64,000 nucleotides of DNA, taken from NCBI GenBank assembly GCA_022266195.1, contig WHVY01000006.1, positions 1 to 64,000 of the forward strand. The letters are read 5' to 3'. Made by a program: the position numbers and the translations under genes. Shown here piece after piece: positions 46,925-58,616 of this stretch (the first letter of the stretch is position 1; each line of letters opens with the position of its first letter). The notes under the pieces were generated by a model. That model saw nothing but the letters and a program-made list of their open reading frames with translations, searched no databases and was not told the origin of the DNA. Origin of the DNA: Tetranychus cinnabarinus. Taxonomy: Eukaryota > Arthropoda > Arachnida > Trombidiformes > Tetranychidae.

Positions 46925-49101
46925 AGGGAATGAGATAAAGTAAAGATGAAAACTTGTTGCAACTTGTTTACTTGTTTAAAACGTTATAAACTATCAACAA
47001 GCATTTTTAACACTTGACTAATCTTATATCAATCTAATTCTTGTTTCTCATTTGATTTGAATTATTCAGGCTCCAATAATGATAATGAGTTTCCTCATAA
47101 CATTATTCATCGATAAATCGTAGGTCAGATCAGCGTGTTTTCATAAGCTTCATTACGATTGTTGTTTACATGTAATAACTTGTTTCTCATCTTTCAAAGC
47201 ACTTCAAGTGTTATTATTTCATTTTCATCCAGAAATTTGATCCTTTACTGACTTTAAACCATAAAAAGCGAAAAATAAAAAACATTATTTACATTTAAAC
47301 TTAATCAAACAAACAATCAACTTATAAGGTCATATTTTGTCTCATTCAAATTGAATACCAATCAGAAGTGACAAGTCGATACAACTCAATCCTCAGGTCA
47401 TCTGGTCAAATCTTTAAGATGAAAGTAACAATGAATAAAAGTAACAGTTGAATATAAAAATTAACATTTAATTCATCACTTGACAAATATTGCAATTCAC
47501 TAATAGTCAGGGTTAAGTTGACAAAATTTCAGCTTCTTTCATAGTCGCCATCTAACAAGAAGCAAAAGTACCTCAATCGGATTCACCTTTTCATAGTTAT
47601 CTGTTTGTGTCTCTGAAAACTGTACTCGACGCGACTTGAAAATGAAGTTAATTGTGACCTTTTTTGTCAACTACTAGTGTGACTAGTGTATTTCAATACT
47701 CATCCAAATACCAATTTAAACTAATCCAATAATGATGTTAGAAATGCGTTTTAAATCAATGAAAATTAATTGAGTTTTGGAAGACAAAACAACCCAAATG
47801 ACTAGCGAGAAGGGAATTGTTGCCAATTAAAAATTTAACAACATTTGTAATTAAATGCTGTGTTGTTGACTGAAATTCAAGGCTTTCTTTGACTAAAGTT
47901 GGTTCCTTTTTGTTCAACTGTGATTTAACTGATTGCTAAAATACAATTAGAGATTTGTTTGCCAGGAAAGTTGATGATTATTGAATAGAGTTAACAAGAG
48001 CAAACAATAACATTCACAATCAAGAGTTGATTAATTAATTAACTTACCACAGAAATTGCGTTAAATATAAAAAAAGCGAGTTTGCAGTTGTTCAAAAACT
48101 CGTTTCATTTCAACTCGAGTATAATAAATGATTGACTTTTTTTATGTAAAACTCTTGGAAGCAAAAGATTATTTGTAAACCTTGAAATGTTTTGGTGTCA
48201 AAATTATCATGATTTACGAGTTAACTTTGGTTTCCTCTTTGGCATCGGATTTTCAAATGAATTTACTTGTGACAAATTAAATAGTATCAATAAATCACAC
48301 AAATATTAATGATTCAGGGAAGATGCAAGAAAAGATATTCCAAGAAAAATATTGAATATTGTTAGAAGATTTTCATGATTGCTGCTGAAATTTCGCTCAA
48401 CAAAAGTTTACTCAAATTGAAACTTGTAATTAACGTCATCAACAAGCTCACACAACACCACGATCTGAATCCAGTGAAAAGTGAAGCGAGTTTAAACATT
48501 TTTATCCAGTTTAAATTGTCTCGGAAAAATTTAATTAAGAGACTTTGACATCAATTAATTAATCATAAAATGCAATGAAATTTGCGTTAACCACGGTTTC
48601 AGCTAATTAAAATAGTTTCAGTTTAATCTAATAATATGACTAGAGTAACTCAGCAACTCAATTGGTGTGAATTACACGAGATTCAAATGTAAACAAGGTC
48701 ATCATGATATTGGAAACTTAACCTAAACTTTGAGTTTCAATTTCACTTGAATATCAATGTGTAGGCGAATAGTTCATTGATAGAGTAATAATGATTATCA
48801 TGGAATACCATGGAAAGGCCTAAAATAAATTTCCAGCATTAACCTTCACAGTTGATGATCAGTTAATAAAGCATCAACATTAAACAAACTGTTCATTATT
48901 GACAGCTTATTAACATGTTTACATTGATTAAGAACTATTTTGACAACTTTTTCAAGTAAACGGATTCACTTGATGCTCAATACCTTTTATCAGTGTGTTT
49001 AATGAGAAATGTTGAGTATTTCAAAGTGTCAGTCATTAATACCAATTGATCAAATGTAAGGGATGAAATATAAACAGAAGCTGCTGCAAAATTCAGAAGT
49101 T

Positions 49102-49357
49102 AGGGTGGATCCGGTTTAGGTAGTTTAATCTAGATCTATGTTATTTAATCATATTTAATCTGTATTAAAATTGATAAGATTTTTTAATTTTTCATCTTTA
49201 AACACATCAAAAGTGTCCGGTTAAGAAGTAAACAAAACATTTCAATGAGTCAAGCCGCGAAAATTGATCTAGTTAAGGATTTATTGATTCAAATTAAATT
49301 TATTAATCTACATTAATTCATTTTTAATTAAGATTTTTGCTTAACCGGATCCACCCT
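49102..49357. mobile_element. MITE-like element, 256 bp, 15-bp perfect terminal inverted repeats
   Basis: AGGGTGGATCCGGTT (49102-49116) and its exact reverse complement (49343-49357). Counting the element from the GGG, both sides are flanked by TTA, which fits a PIF/Harbinger-type 3-bp target duplication. AT-rich interior without coding capacity. Confidence 0.75.
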
Positions 49358-49935
49358 TAATTAATGCTTTTCATTATTAAAATGCATTAATCTTTATTTG
49401 TCTTATTGAGTTGCTTCCTCTACTGCTTATAACAGCTTTGCATTGTTGAGATTATCATCATTATTCATTTCATTTTTTCTTGAGACGATTAAGAAATCTT
49501 TGTTATTGAACAAGTTATTATCACCGGATTACATGGTTGGTGATTAGTGAGGATTTATTTTTAACATAAACTAGCAGTTGATAGCATCAATGTTGTCCTA
49601 CTCTTAACAAGTCTCCATTTCTGCTCATGTTGGAAATTATGGCGCAAGTATCATTCCCATGCAAGTAAAATTGGTGAAAATGAAGCCTGAAACATCGCCA
49701 AGATGATTCTTTTTCTGAAAGTAACCAGATTTGCAGTTTGTGCGATTTGTCAGTGCAAGTGAATGATTAACAAAAACTAGTTGGAAGAGAACGAGAAAAG
49801 ACTGTAAATAAATAATCACAATATTTTCATCAATTCAACATTTAAAACCTCAACGTTCTAGCATTTGTTACATTTCATTTTATCAACTGTGATTATTTCA
49901 TGTGTTTATAAAATCTTATTGTTGCTCATTGAATA

Positions 49936-50523
49936 ATGTTTAAAATAAATCCAAACGATTTGGTTGCCGTTGGTGCTGGTGTTGACCAAGCAATTACTGG
50001 TCAACCTGCAAAGTTCCTGATTCGTGGAGTAAAAGGGCTTCACGATTGGATACACTGTGACATTGATGGACCGGCTCAACCACCGCTTGATCGCGAACTA
50101 CTGGATGAGTCCAATTTAGAGATCACATATACTCCTCCACTTCCAGGTGAATATAAAGTCGTTGTCCAAATCGATAATAAGCACATCAAAGGAAGTCCTT
50201 ATACAGTTGAAGTGATTGGTGAAAAGGATCCAAAGTTGGAAAAAGTATCCAGAATCGATGTGGCAGGCAAAGGTGTTACAATTGGCAAGAGCTGCATGCA
50301 AAATGAATTTTGGATCGATGGACGAAAGGCAAACATAACAGCGGGTCTAACTGTTCACATTAAAAACCCTCAACGAGCCTCGAGTCACTTGTCAATCACT
50401 GATATGGGCGATGGAACCTTTAAATGTGTTTATAAACCGACAGCTCCAGGCCTCTATATAGTTGATGTTAAAGTTGAAGGTGTTCATGTTCCTGGAAGTC
50501 CATTTTATGTGAGAATCACGTAA
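49936..50523 (+). CDS. Small filamin-like protein with two filamin-type Ig repeats
   Basis: Single exon, 195 residues, no signal peptide. Residues about 5-95 form one filamin repeat (AITGQPAKFLIRGVKG, then YTPPLPGEYKVVVQID and HIKGSPYTVEV). Residues about 105-195 form a second (KANITAGLTVHI, then TDMGDGTFKCVYKP, PGLYIVDVKVEG and HVPGSPFYVRIT). The PGEY...HI.GSP motif is diagnostic for filamin and ABP280 repeats. Full filamins carry an actin-binding CH pair and about 20 repeats; here there is nothing else, and no extra repeats or actin-binding exons are seen on either side. Such a two-repeat protein could bind integrin or receptor tails without crosslinking actin, but that is inference. A possible polyadenylation signal lies near 50568. 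It may have arisen as a retrocopied fragment, since it is intronless. Confidence 0.88.
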   Translation: MFKINPNDLVAVGAGVDQAITGQPAKFLIRGVKGLHDWIHCDIDGPAQPPLDRELLDESNLEITYTPPLPGEYKVVVQIDNKHIKGSPYTVEVIGEKDPKLEKVSRIDVAGKGVTIGKSCMQNEFWIDGRKANITAGLTVHIKNPQRASSHLSITDMGDGTFKCVYKPTAPGLYIVDVKVEGVHVPGSPFYVRIT

Positions 50524-52207
50524 ATGACTCGAAAAAAATCAACGACTAGAAACTGGCCAATATATCGAATAAAAATGAGCAAAAGTTATCCTTTTTTTGT
50601 CTCTGTTAATTCAATCTGTAAATCAAAATTATTAAATGTAAAAAAGTAATCAATATTATTTTGAAAATGACGAGTTTGTGCATTTAATCATTACAACAAA
50701 TAGTCTAGTTTTCACGATTCCAGAACCACTTACATTTATTGCTCTTTTGATTGCAATCAATAATCAATTTAAATTGCTGTAGTCGATACAAAACCATAAA
50801 TTGAGTGTTTAGACGTTTAAATTTTCAATCAACTGAACAGAGCTTAAAATATATTTATCGCAAAGAAAAGTGCAAAATGTTCTAGTTAATAGGAATGATT
50901 GCTAAATCTGTTTAAATTAATTGTTCAACTGATATATTTATGAGAATCACCTTGAATAATTAGGTGAACAATTATTTTTGTCTCCAAGAGTTCACATTTG
51001 AAGACTTTCAGTTGAGATGACAGTTGAAGGTTTAAAATTGGTTAACTCTTTGCCGGTAACTTCAAACTTGTTTTTGGATAAACAGAAAATTACTTTTGTT
51101 GCTTTAAATAAATGGTAATAATTTGAGTTTCATTGGTTAGGATTACATGAAATTGAGTTGATCATTAAACCTCAGTGCTTATCATAAACATCAATTCATT
51201 TTTTTCTCACATCTGTATATCATAATAATGAGCTAATTTACTTATAATGATAATTACTATTACAATTTGATACACTTTTATAAACAATTGTACCAGAATG
51301 ATATTTTTATGATCATGTAAATTGGCTTTTTGTTTGCATCAATAAAAGATGAATCAAAGTTATAAGCTAATCCGGTCTATTGAATGTGTTACAGTCAGAA
51401 AAATGTTGATTCCGTTTCGATTGACTTTTCCTAATGATTCAAATAACGATCTTGATTATTCCGTTGATGATGAACTAAGGTGATTTCAATATGGAACAAG
51501 AAGGATTAATTGATGCGTGATCAATGTTGCGGATTTGTTGACCCGACACTGAATCACTGAATATTGGGACTCATTTCTCGCACCATTTACACTAACCACA
51601 AACATTTACACCAGTAGACACTAACGCTTTCAAGTTTGTATCCATGTAAAATACACCATCTATTGTTCAAACTTGATTAGTTCAGTATAGAGTAAGAGTT
51701 ATCTACAGAGTAGAATTCCGAGAGAGAGAGAGAAGCAGATTGTAGATTTTTTGGATTTGAGTGATGAAAATATGGTGAAAAAAGCTGTATTATTTAGTGG
51801 AAAGAAGTCGATAAAAAGTGTCTAATTACTGAAAAGCGAAACATGATTAACAGCATTGTCTCAGATTTTGCTCTGTAAATGAAAATGGACTATGAATAAA
51901 CAAAATCGTTCAATTACTCTGCAAGTCTAGCTCATTATCAGTGGCTGTCTCAAATAAACTTGAAAATTGACTGTAAAATGAAACGGTTCCATTTTTTCGG
52001 ATAAGATAATTTTAAAAGTATAATCTTCAATGTCTTATAAAAAGCATTGAATAAAAGGTGAGTTTAAAAAATGCTGATCTGCAAAAATAATTTTAATTTT
52101 CAGTAGCGTTGACAGTTTACCAGAAAATGGTTTGGTTATTAAGGCGCAAAATGTGACTTGGTTTGAATTCAAATTTTCATTTACATTATCCTTAGAGATG
52201 ACATGAA
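50524..52207. other. Intergenic
   Basis: AT-rich spacer between two plus-strand genes. A short (GA)n run lies near 51720-51733. No coding exon or element seen. The sequence just before 52208 is not shared with the cyclase locus, so the giant gene's upstream control region may be local. Confidence 0.5.
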
Positions 52208-52697
52208 AGAGTCACAATTTGAAGGGGGAAAGACCTGGCTTCAATCTTCATTGGCAATCCAATGAAAGTTACATTTCACTTTTATCTTTCATTCTCTTAA
52301 CCTCTGACAAATCTGTTAGATAAGCTTTAACTTAAAGCTTTTGTCTTTCTCAAATGTCATGTTATATTTTTACATTGAATAGTCAACTTCTTTACTCTTT
52401 GACTTTTTGTATTTTCTTTTAGTTTTCTCTTTGTTAATAAAGCATGTAGTGATATTCCAAAGCAACTTAACATTAACAATCATGATCGGGTTTACAATAT
52501 CAAATATTTTTTGGATTATTTTTGTGTTAACATTCCATGGACAGTTAAGTACATCAGCTCAAGTCAACAAATCTTCGGTTTCACCAAATCAATCAACCAA
52601 CTCATTCTTTGCTGGTCTTCCGAAAAGCAACCGTGAACTCGCTGTGAAATCTAGCCTTGCTCATATTGATCCAACTAGAGACATTGCCAGAGACAAG
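52208..52697 (+). repeat. Captured 5' leader, signal-peptide and N-terminal segment, matching 25380-25952 inverted
   Basis: Aligns with the minus strand of 25380-25952. Shared runs include GATTATTTTTGTGTTAACAT in the signal peptide and TTAATAAAGCATGTAG in the leader. Similarity covers the leader, ATG, signal peptide and about 70 residues, then stops just after DIARDK. The leader here lacks about 80 bp present at the cyclase locus. Confidence 0.93.
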
Positions 52698-55600
52698 ATA
52701 ACCCCACAAAACGCAGATCGCCTTTATCAGTTTTTGAAAACTAAAGGAGTTAATTTAAGGGTATTCGATGCTTTGAATCAGTGCTTGGAAACACTTTCTC
52801 TCGAGCTTAAAAAACGTGATAAACTCATTGAGCATTTAAAGGCTAGAGTTGAGAAAATATGGGTAACAAATCAACCACAATCAATCGAAACGACCCTTCG
52901 GGTCAATGGAAACGTTTATGTAAAAGGTAGCTTAATGGCAACTAAAATCCAGATAACATTACCTTTCAATAAGAATAAATTGTCCAGCCAAGTTTTTGAG
53001 AAACGTGTGGACCGAGCATGGAAGGAGGTGAAGGTGATTGAAGATCAAATCAAAAATCGTGTTGTCCGGAAAGATCGCGATAAGCAAATGATAAATGGAG
53101 ATATTCATTTTCTGGGTCCGATAAAAGCTAATAGAGTTATTATCGAGTCAATTAAACCAACCACAATGATAAATGGAATCACTTTGAATGAGTTAAAGAA
53201 CAATGTTCTGCGCAAATCAGGCAACCAGAAAGTTACCGGCCATTGGACGTTTGAGTCCGGGCTTTATGTTGATGATTTAAAAGTAAATGGTCTTCTGTCT
53301 GGTATCAACATTTCAAACGTACTTCAAACCAATTCCGCCGTTGAACAAGTTATTACTGGTCGATTAAAGATTCACCATGGATCATTCAATTCACTTGCCT
53401 TCGAGTCAATTAATGATATAAATCGAGAAGAGCTAGTTTTAAAGTCACGTCTGCATCAGAAGATAACCGGTCCCAAACAGTTCACCAATGTTTCTTCAAT
53501 GGCTAACATTAATCTTACAGGGAAATTAAATGGATACGATTGGAACCATCTGGTCAGACATTCAATCAATATTCACAGACCCTCTTCAATGATCTCCAGC
53601 CTTCAGTTTGATACTGCACCATCGATAAAAACATTGCAAGCTCGATCAGTGAACAATTTGATAATCGAAAATTTAAACCATGGATTAACACCAGAAGAAT
53701 TAAACCATCTTTCAGGGTCTAAAACATTCAAATCACTGGCAGCATCTAGAGTTACTTTAAATGGAAAACTCAACAATCTTCAGTTTCCAAATGATTTGGT
53801 TACTTTACGAACTTTGAACAGCATGCCAACTATAGTTTTGGATGGTAATATCTCATTTGCTGCAAGTTTAACAATAGCTAAAATAAACGACATTGATATA
53901 AATCGTGATGTAGTGCGTCGAAGTGCAATGGAGCCTCAAGTTATCCATGGTACAAAAATTTTCGATAGTAGTATTAAAGTATCCAATATCATCTCAAAAC
54001 AAACAAAGCTGAGACACATCAACCTAAATGATGTTGAATCAATGATGTACGATCAGTCAATTGTTAAAAGAAGCAACGTTGTCTATGAAGATACATTGTT
54101 TATTAATGGAAGTCTTCAAGTTGACGAGATAAACGGTATTCAAATCAACTCGTTATTAGACAGCTTATTCTCCAAATCAAGAGACCAAAAGATCAGTTGG
54201 GGCACACAATTCAATGGCTTGCTTTCTATTGAATCAGCACATACTAAAGAAATAAACGGACTCTCGATCCCAGATGATTTAGTCCAAGTCAACTCTGGTG
54301 TAACTGGCAAAAGAATTACCGGTCGTAAGATTTTTGAACATATAATTCTTGGTTCAGGAGATTTGCAAATGAAAGGCGAAATTTTGAATGGAAACCCTTG
54401 GAATTCTATAGCGGAAACAGTTATCAAAAATGGTCCTGATAATCGAAAAGAATGTTATGGGAAGAAGACATTTTCATCTATCGATGTAATGGGTAACATA
54501 ATTGCTGAAAAAATTAATAATCTCGTTCTTAAACGAGATGTAATGTTAATTAATGAAAAACAAACTCTGAGTGGTAAATGGTATTTTGGCGATAATATCA
54601 AAATGAATCACATCTCTTTTACAAGTCTTAATGTAAGCACTATAAACAGCCTTTCGATCGATGATCAATTGAATCGTCTGGTACTGCATGATCAACCTTC
54701 CGTTACTTTGGAGAACAAAGATTTCCGAGGTGGCTTATTCGCTGATGATATTGTTTTGGATGGGAAAATAAATGGCGTCAATTTGACCAACATTGAATCG
54801 ACTGTTGTTACATTAGACTCTCCTCAAGCTATTTATTCATCTTTAAGATTCGAAGATGAAGTAATATTCCATCATGCAATCAATACAAGATCTGTTAATG
54901 GACATGATCTTCACGTACATTTTAAAAACGATAAGACAAGATCTGCCGCTAGAAACTTGACGATCAATGGTAATGTCTTTGTCAACGGTTCAATTATCTG
55001 TGGTACTTTGAATAACAAATATGCTGAATATTTGAAAAATTATATTCACGTGTCAAAGTATGATAATCAATTTAACAGGCCTGTGGTAGTCAATTCAAAA
55101 GTAACAGTCGATTATTTGACTATCGACGGCGAAGCTCAGCTAGATGGAATTCATCCTGAAGATTTAATTCGTCTCGATCAGCGTATTGAACTAGATGGCT
55201 CATTAACTATTAATGGCAATGCTCATGTTGATTCTCAGCTGATAGTTGGATCTGGTATCATCAACAATTGTTCTCTACAGGAGATTTTAAAGTCGAGCCG
55301 TCCTGATTATTCACAACGAATTAACATTCCAGACCCAATAAATTTTAGTGAATTAAATATTTTGGGTAATTTACGGTTAATCGATCAGACAGTTAACCAT
55401 GTAGATATTGACCATGTTGAATCCCAGACGATTAGAGGCTCAGATGAGCAAAGTTTAAATGCATTGATTACCTTCGATGATGATATTCAAGTGGATGAGT
55501 TATATACATCAGATAAAATTAATGGAATCGATATTATGTCAATTTATGAAGACAGCGTAAAAAAATCAGCTCCGTTTCAAAAAATTACTGGGAAAAAAGT

Positions 55601-57596
55601 GTTCAAGGCGCTGCAAATCAAAAACGGAGATGCTCTCTTCAAAGGAAACTTAATTGTTGCAGGCTTGGTTAATAACTTCAATTTAACCAAGCTTAATAAT
55701 GAAATCATCAAGCCATCAGATTCTCACCATGTTATAAGAGGTCGTAAAATATTTTACTCTGACAAACCAATCGTTTTGACCAATGTAAAAACGCCTGTCT
55801 TAGCTCAAGTCAATTTTAGTGACATCGTGTTATCCTACATGAATGAAACTATAACAACATCTACAAATTTCACGCAGCCAATAACGGTTGAATCGCTTGA
55901 GATACGCAGACACCAAACTCGTTCACCAAACACCGAATCTCTCAGCGATACAGTGAAAGTTGAATTCAAGGATCCTGTTACAGTTGAAAAGTTAATTGTG
56001 AAACAAATAAATGGCATTCCAATTGAAAAATTTGCTTCTACTACTGGATCATCCATTCTTAAAGGAAATTATTCAATTACGGGCAGAGTATATATTCGGG
56101 GCAATTTGGTCACAGGCCCACAATCATATATCAACGAAACTGATTTAACTAAATTATCACATAAATTAGTCAATATGCAAGAAGCTGCTACAACAAAAGC
56201 TGAATTTTTAAGAGAGATTAGAATCCCAAATGATCCAAGTCAGCAAGGATTCAGTGCAGCAGCCAAACTCGAAAACGCCGTGGAAAACCAAATAAAAGAA
56301 ATACAAATAATTTCAAGATCAATTGGTGAACCACGGTTGAAATATGAATATTTTGATTACGTTGATAATTTCAACGAATTCGATATCGATGCTGACCATA
56401 TTGACAATATTTTAATTTCTCGTGATTATCGTTTGGAAGGAGATCAGTTTAGTACATCTCCTCACAGCATGCAATCTGATTCATGGTTTGGTCGATCAAT
56501 TTACTTGTGGTTTGCTGATCGAACTGACTCATGTGTTCGGAGGACCTTCAGTTTTGACATTCTGGGAATTAAAAAATTGAAGGAACGATTAACCAATCGA
56601 ATGGGCCAAGATTTTCCTCCTGTAATATTTTACATGAACAATCATTCAATCAGTCTTTCAGCCTGGAGTAACTCATCATCACAAGAATGTGATAAAAAGC
56701 ATCTCAATTCTGGTTCAAATTACTCTCACATCATAATAGGATATACGAATGGGCCAAATCTGAATGACTCTTTCTATGCTCAAGATTCTTATGATATCAT
56801 CCCGGTGCAGATTTTTTCTGATATCAAATATTTCATCGATTCTCAACAAATCTATGCAGTTACACTGCAACCTGAGTTGAATTCTGATGCCTCAGTTTTG
56901 GTTTATCGTTGTACTTCAAGGCGATTTCAAGAATCTTCCAACTGTGAGCAAATTGGTTCAATCAAGAGTTCTAGAGTAGTTTCAATCGAATTATTTTATT
57001 CTACTATTTTCCGAACTACGCTATTAACTGTTTTAGAAAAGCCTCTTAACTGTTCATTCCAACCAGCAATATTTTACTATGCATGGAGCTCTAAAGAGCA
57101 ACGATTTGTTCATCACGGTTCTATATTTGCTTCAAGCCCGACTGAGATGTCTTTCATTGAAGTAGTTCCGAGCAAGAAAGTTTACCTTATAGTTGCCAAC
57201 ACTTTAGAGGCTGGTTTTTGTTCCAAAGACAGAATCCAAATGCATAATTCAAGTTCTATGGTTAATATTTACATGCTAAGCAATAGTGATTCTTTACTTA
57301 TTCAAGCTGAACTGAGACAATCTTTCCCCTTAAATGTTATCTCGATGAGTTCTTTCAAGTTAGGACCTGGTCAAGTTTATCTCGTCTTTTCTAGTAAATC
57401 ATCTGGTAAACTGTACTTTTATCAATATCATGAAGGCAAAGAATTTGTGCAAATCCAAACTCAAGACAATAGAGATGGTGAAATTGTCCAATGCTTTTGG
57501 TTTTCATCACAAGAATTAATCATGTTAACTACAACTACGAATAAAGAAAAGGCTAAAGTGTATAAGGCATTCATAAGTGGTTTAAATAGTTTTTAA
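52482..57596 (+). CDS. Giant secreted protein with repeated 'ING' modules, unknown function
   Basis: One uninterrupted exon, 1704 residues from the ATG at 52482. That start matches the cyclase start (MVGF/MIGF) and opens a signal peptide; an in-frame ATG at 52407 would put 25 residues ahead of it and is less likely. Residues about 25-72 resemble the cyclase N-terminus. Residues about 150-1330 are more than twenty degenerate units of 35-50 residues built on a pattern like KS..QKITG..TF...V....V..INGI.I..L, for example KSGNQKVTGHWTFESGLYVD. The last 370 residues are cysteine-bearing and beta-rich, with recurring hydrophobic-aromatic strands (VIFYMNNHSISLSAWS; PAIFYYAWSSKEQRFVHHG), perhaps a beta-propeller of the EAR/EPTP kind. 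Probably an extracellular or eggshell-type matrix protein; I cannot name the family. Confidence 0.85.
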   Translation: MIGFTISNIFWIIFVLTFHGQLSTSAQVNKSSVSPNQSTNSFFAGLPKSNRELAVKSSLAHIDPTRDIARDKITPQNADRLYQFLKTKGVNLRVFDALNQCLETLSLELKKRDKLIEHLKARVEKIWVTNQPQSIETTLRVNGNVYVKGSLMATKIQITLPFNKNKLSSQVFEKRVDRAWKEVKVIEDQIKNRVVRKDRDKQMINGDIHFLGPIKANRVIIESIKPTTMINGITLNELKNNVLRKSGNQKVTGHWTFESGLYVDDLKVNGLLSGINISNVLQTNSAVEQVITGRLKIHHGSFNSLAFESINDINREELVLKSRLHQKITGPKQFTNVSSMANINLTGKLNGYDWNHLVRHSINIHRPSSMISSLQFDTAPSIKTLQARSVNNLIIENLNHGLTPEELNHLSGSKTFKSLAASRVTLNGKLNNLQFPNDLVTLRTLNSMPTIVLDGNISFAASLTIAKINDIDINRDVVRRSAMEPQVIHGTKIFDSSIKVSNIISKQTKLRHINLNDVESMMYDQSIVKRSNVVYEDTLFINGSLQVDEINGIQINSLLDSLFSKSRDQKISWGTQFNGLLSIESAHTKEINGLSIPDDLVQVNSGVTGKRITGRKIFEHIILGSGDLQMKGEILNGNPWNSIAETVIKNGPDNRKECYGKKTFSSIDVMGNIIAEKINNLVLKRDVMLINEKQTLSGKWYFGDNIKMNHISFTSLNVSTINSLSIDDQLNRLVLHDQPSVTLENKDFRGGLFADDIVLDGKINGVNLTNIESTVVTLDSPQAIYSSLRFEDEVIFHHAINTRSVNGHDLHVHFKNDKTRSAARNLTINGNVFVNGSIICGTLNNKYAEYLKNYIHVSKYDNQFNRPVVVNSKVTVDYLTIDGEAQLDGIHPEDLIRLDQRIELDGSLTINGNAHVDSQLIVGSGIINNCSLQEILKSSRPDYSQRINIPDPINFSELNILGNLRLIDQTVNHVDIDHVESQTIRGSDEQSLNALITFDDDIQVDELYTSDKINGIDIMSIYEDSVKKSAPFQKITGKKVFKALQIKNGDALFKGNLIVAGLVNNFNLTKLNNEIIKPSDSHHVIRGRKIFYSDKPIVLTNVKTPVLAQVNFSDIVLSYMNETITTSTNFTQPITVESLEIRRHQTRSPNTESLSDTVKVEFKDPVTVEKLIVKQINGIPIEKFASTTGSSILKGNYSITGRVYIRGNLVTGPQSYINETDLTKLSHKLVNMQEAATTKAEFLREIRIPNDPSQQGFSAAAKLENAVENQIKEIQIISRSIGEPRLKYEYFDYVDNFNEFDIDADHIDNILISRDYRLEGDQFSTSPHSMQSDSWFGRSIYLWFADRTDSCVRRTFSFDILGIKKLKERLTNRMGQDFPPVIFYMNNHSISLSAWSNSSSQECDKKHLNSGSNYSHIIIGYTNGPNLNDSFYAQDSYDIIPVQIFSDIKYFIDSQQIYAVTLQPELNSDASVLVYRCTSRRFQESSNCEQIGSIKSSRVVSIELFYSTIFRTTLLTVLEKPLNCSFQPAIFYYAWSSKEQRFVHHGSIFASSPTEMSFIEVVPSKKVYLIVANTLEAGFCSKDRIQMHNSSSMVNIYMLSNSDSLLIQAELRQSFPLNVISMSSFKLGPGQVYLVFSSKSSGKLYFYQYHEGKEFVQIQTQDNRDGEIVQCFWFSSQELIMLTTTTNKEKAKVYKAFISGLNSF

Positions 57597-58616
57597 TTTT
57601 TCTTAATTTGTCAACTAAAACTTTAAATTTATTCTAAAATTATTTTTGTTTTAAAATTTTTTACAGATTTGATCCTAATAAATTAAATTTATTTAATACA
57701 ATTCAAATCTAGTTTTGTGTTTTGTTTTCTGAAAGATGTTTCGTCCAATTTGTTAAATTCAAGTGAGAAGGAAAAGCGAACTTTTTTGTGGTTCATTTGA
57801 TAATTGTCGCAGTCTTAACGACAAAGACAGAGGCTTTGACTAGAAAATTCATTAAATTCAAATCTTTGAACTTGGGATCAAGCAGAGACTCAATAAAATT
57901 AGACCAGTCATATTGCCATTGCAAAAATAATTGTGAGAATCTTCAAATTTAGAATTAAGTTGAAGTAGTTTCTGAAAGCCTGAAAGTGGCTTTCTTTTGG
58001 TGGAGGTGCTAGAAAGCATTTCAGCTCCTCCCATTCATGAGCTATTCAGTGAAAGATTTATAGCCCTAGAATTCACTTCAACTGAATATTTGTATCACTA
58101 CCATGTAAGTGTAATAACGAAAAGCACCAATTTTCTAACTATGGCCATAAATTGCGCCTTGCTGATCTCAATAATTTAGATCTGAGATCTCATTCGATTT
58201 CATGAGTTTCTTGATTGATATTTGATTGTATCTTAATCTCTCTCCAATAAGGATCATTGAAAAATTTAGAGTTCCTGATTTACATCTGTAAGTGAATGTA
58301 TAACTTCAACACACTTGATGGAATAAAAGGCAGAATTCTTGTAATATACATTCTCTTAGATGAAATGTTTCGTTTAATTAATTTATGACAGGTTAAGGTT
58401 TTAAAATTGTCAAGGCAATTATGGACAATTAATTTACACGATATTGACAGAGTTATGATTAGATAAATTTTCATTGACGGTAACATAAAATTATGCTGCA
58501 TCAGTCGATCGATCCAGTAACGGACTACAAGTCGTTTCCTTAAATTTTGAGCAACAACATACAATTATGTCGAATTCAGGCAAATAATTTCAATCTTTCC
58601 TGCAAACATAAATAAT
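57597..58616. other. Intergenic, between convergent genes
   Basis: AT-rich spacer holding the 3' UTRs of the giant repeat gene (+) and the Gas2-like gene (-). A possible AATAAA-like signal occurs near 57680. No other feature seen. Confidence 0.5.

Larger units (their letters stand above)
46625..49935. other. Intergenic, 3.3 kb
   Basis: AT-rich, between the divergently transcribed secreted-protein gene (-) and the filamin-like gene (+). No supported exon. Holds a GAT/GAC microsatellite, a CTCF-like core at 47544-47556 (GTCGCCATCTAAC) and the short inverted-repeat element at 49102-49357. Confidence 0.55.

Noticed and set aside
52407..52481. Upstream in-frame ATG of the giant repeat gene
   Set aside because: The homologous cyclase locus starts at the downstream ATG, which begins the signal peptide; the upstream 25 codons lie in leader sequence.
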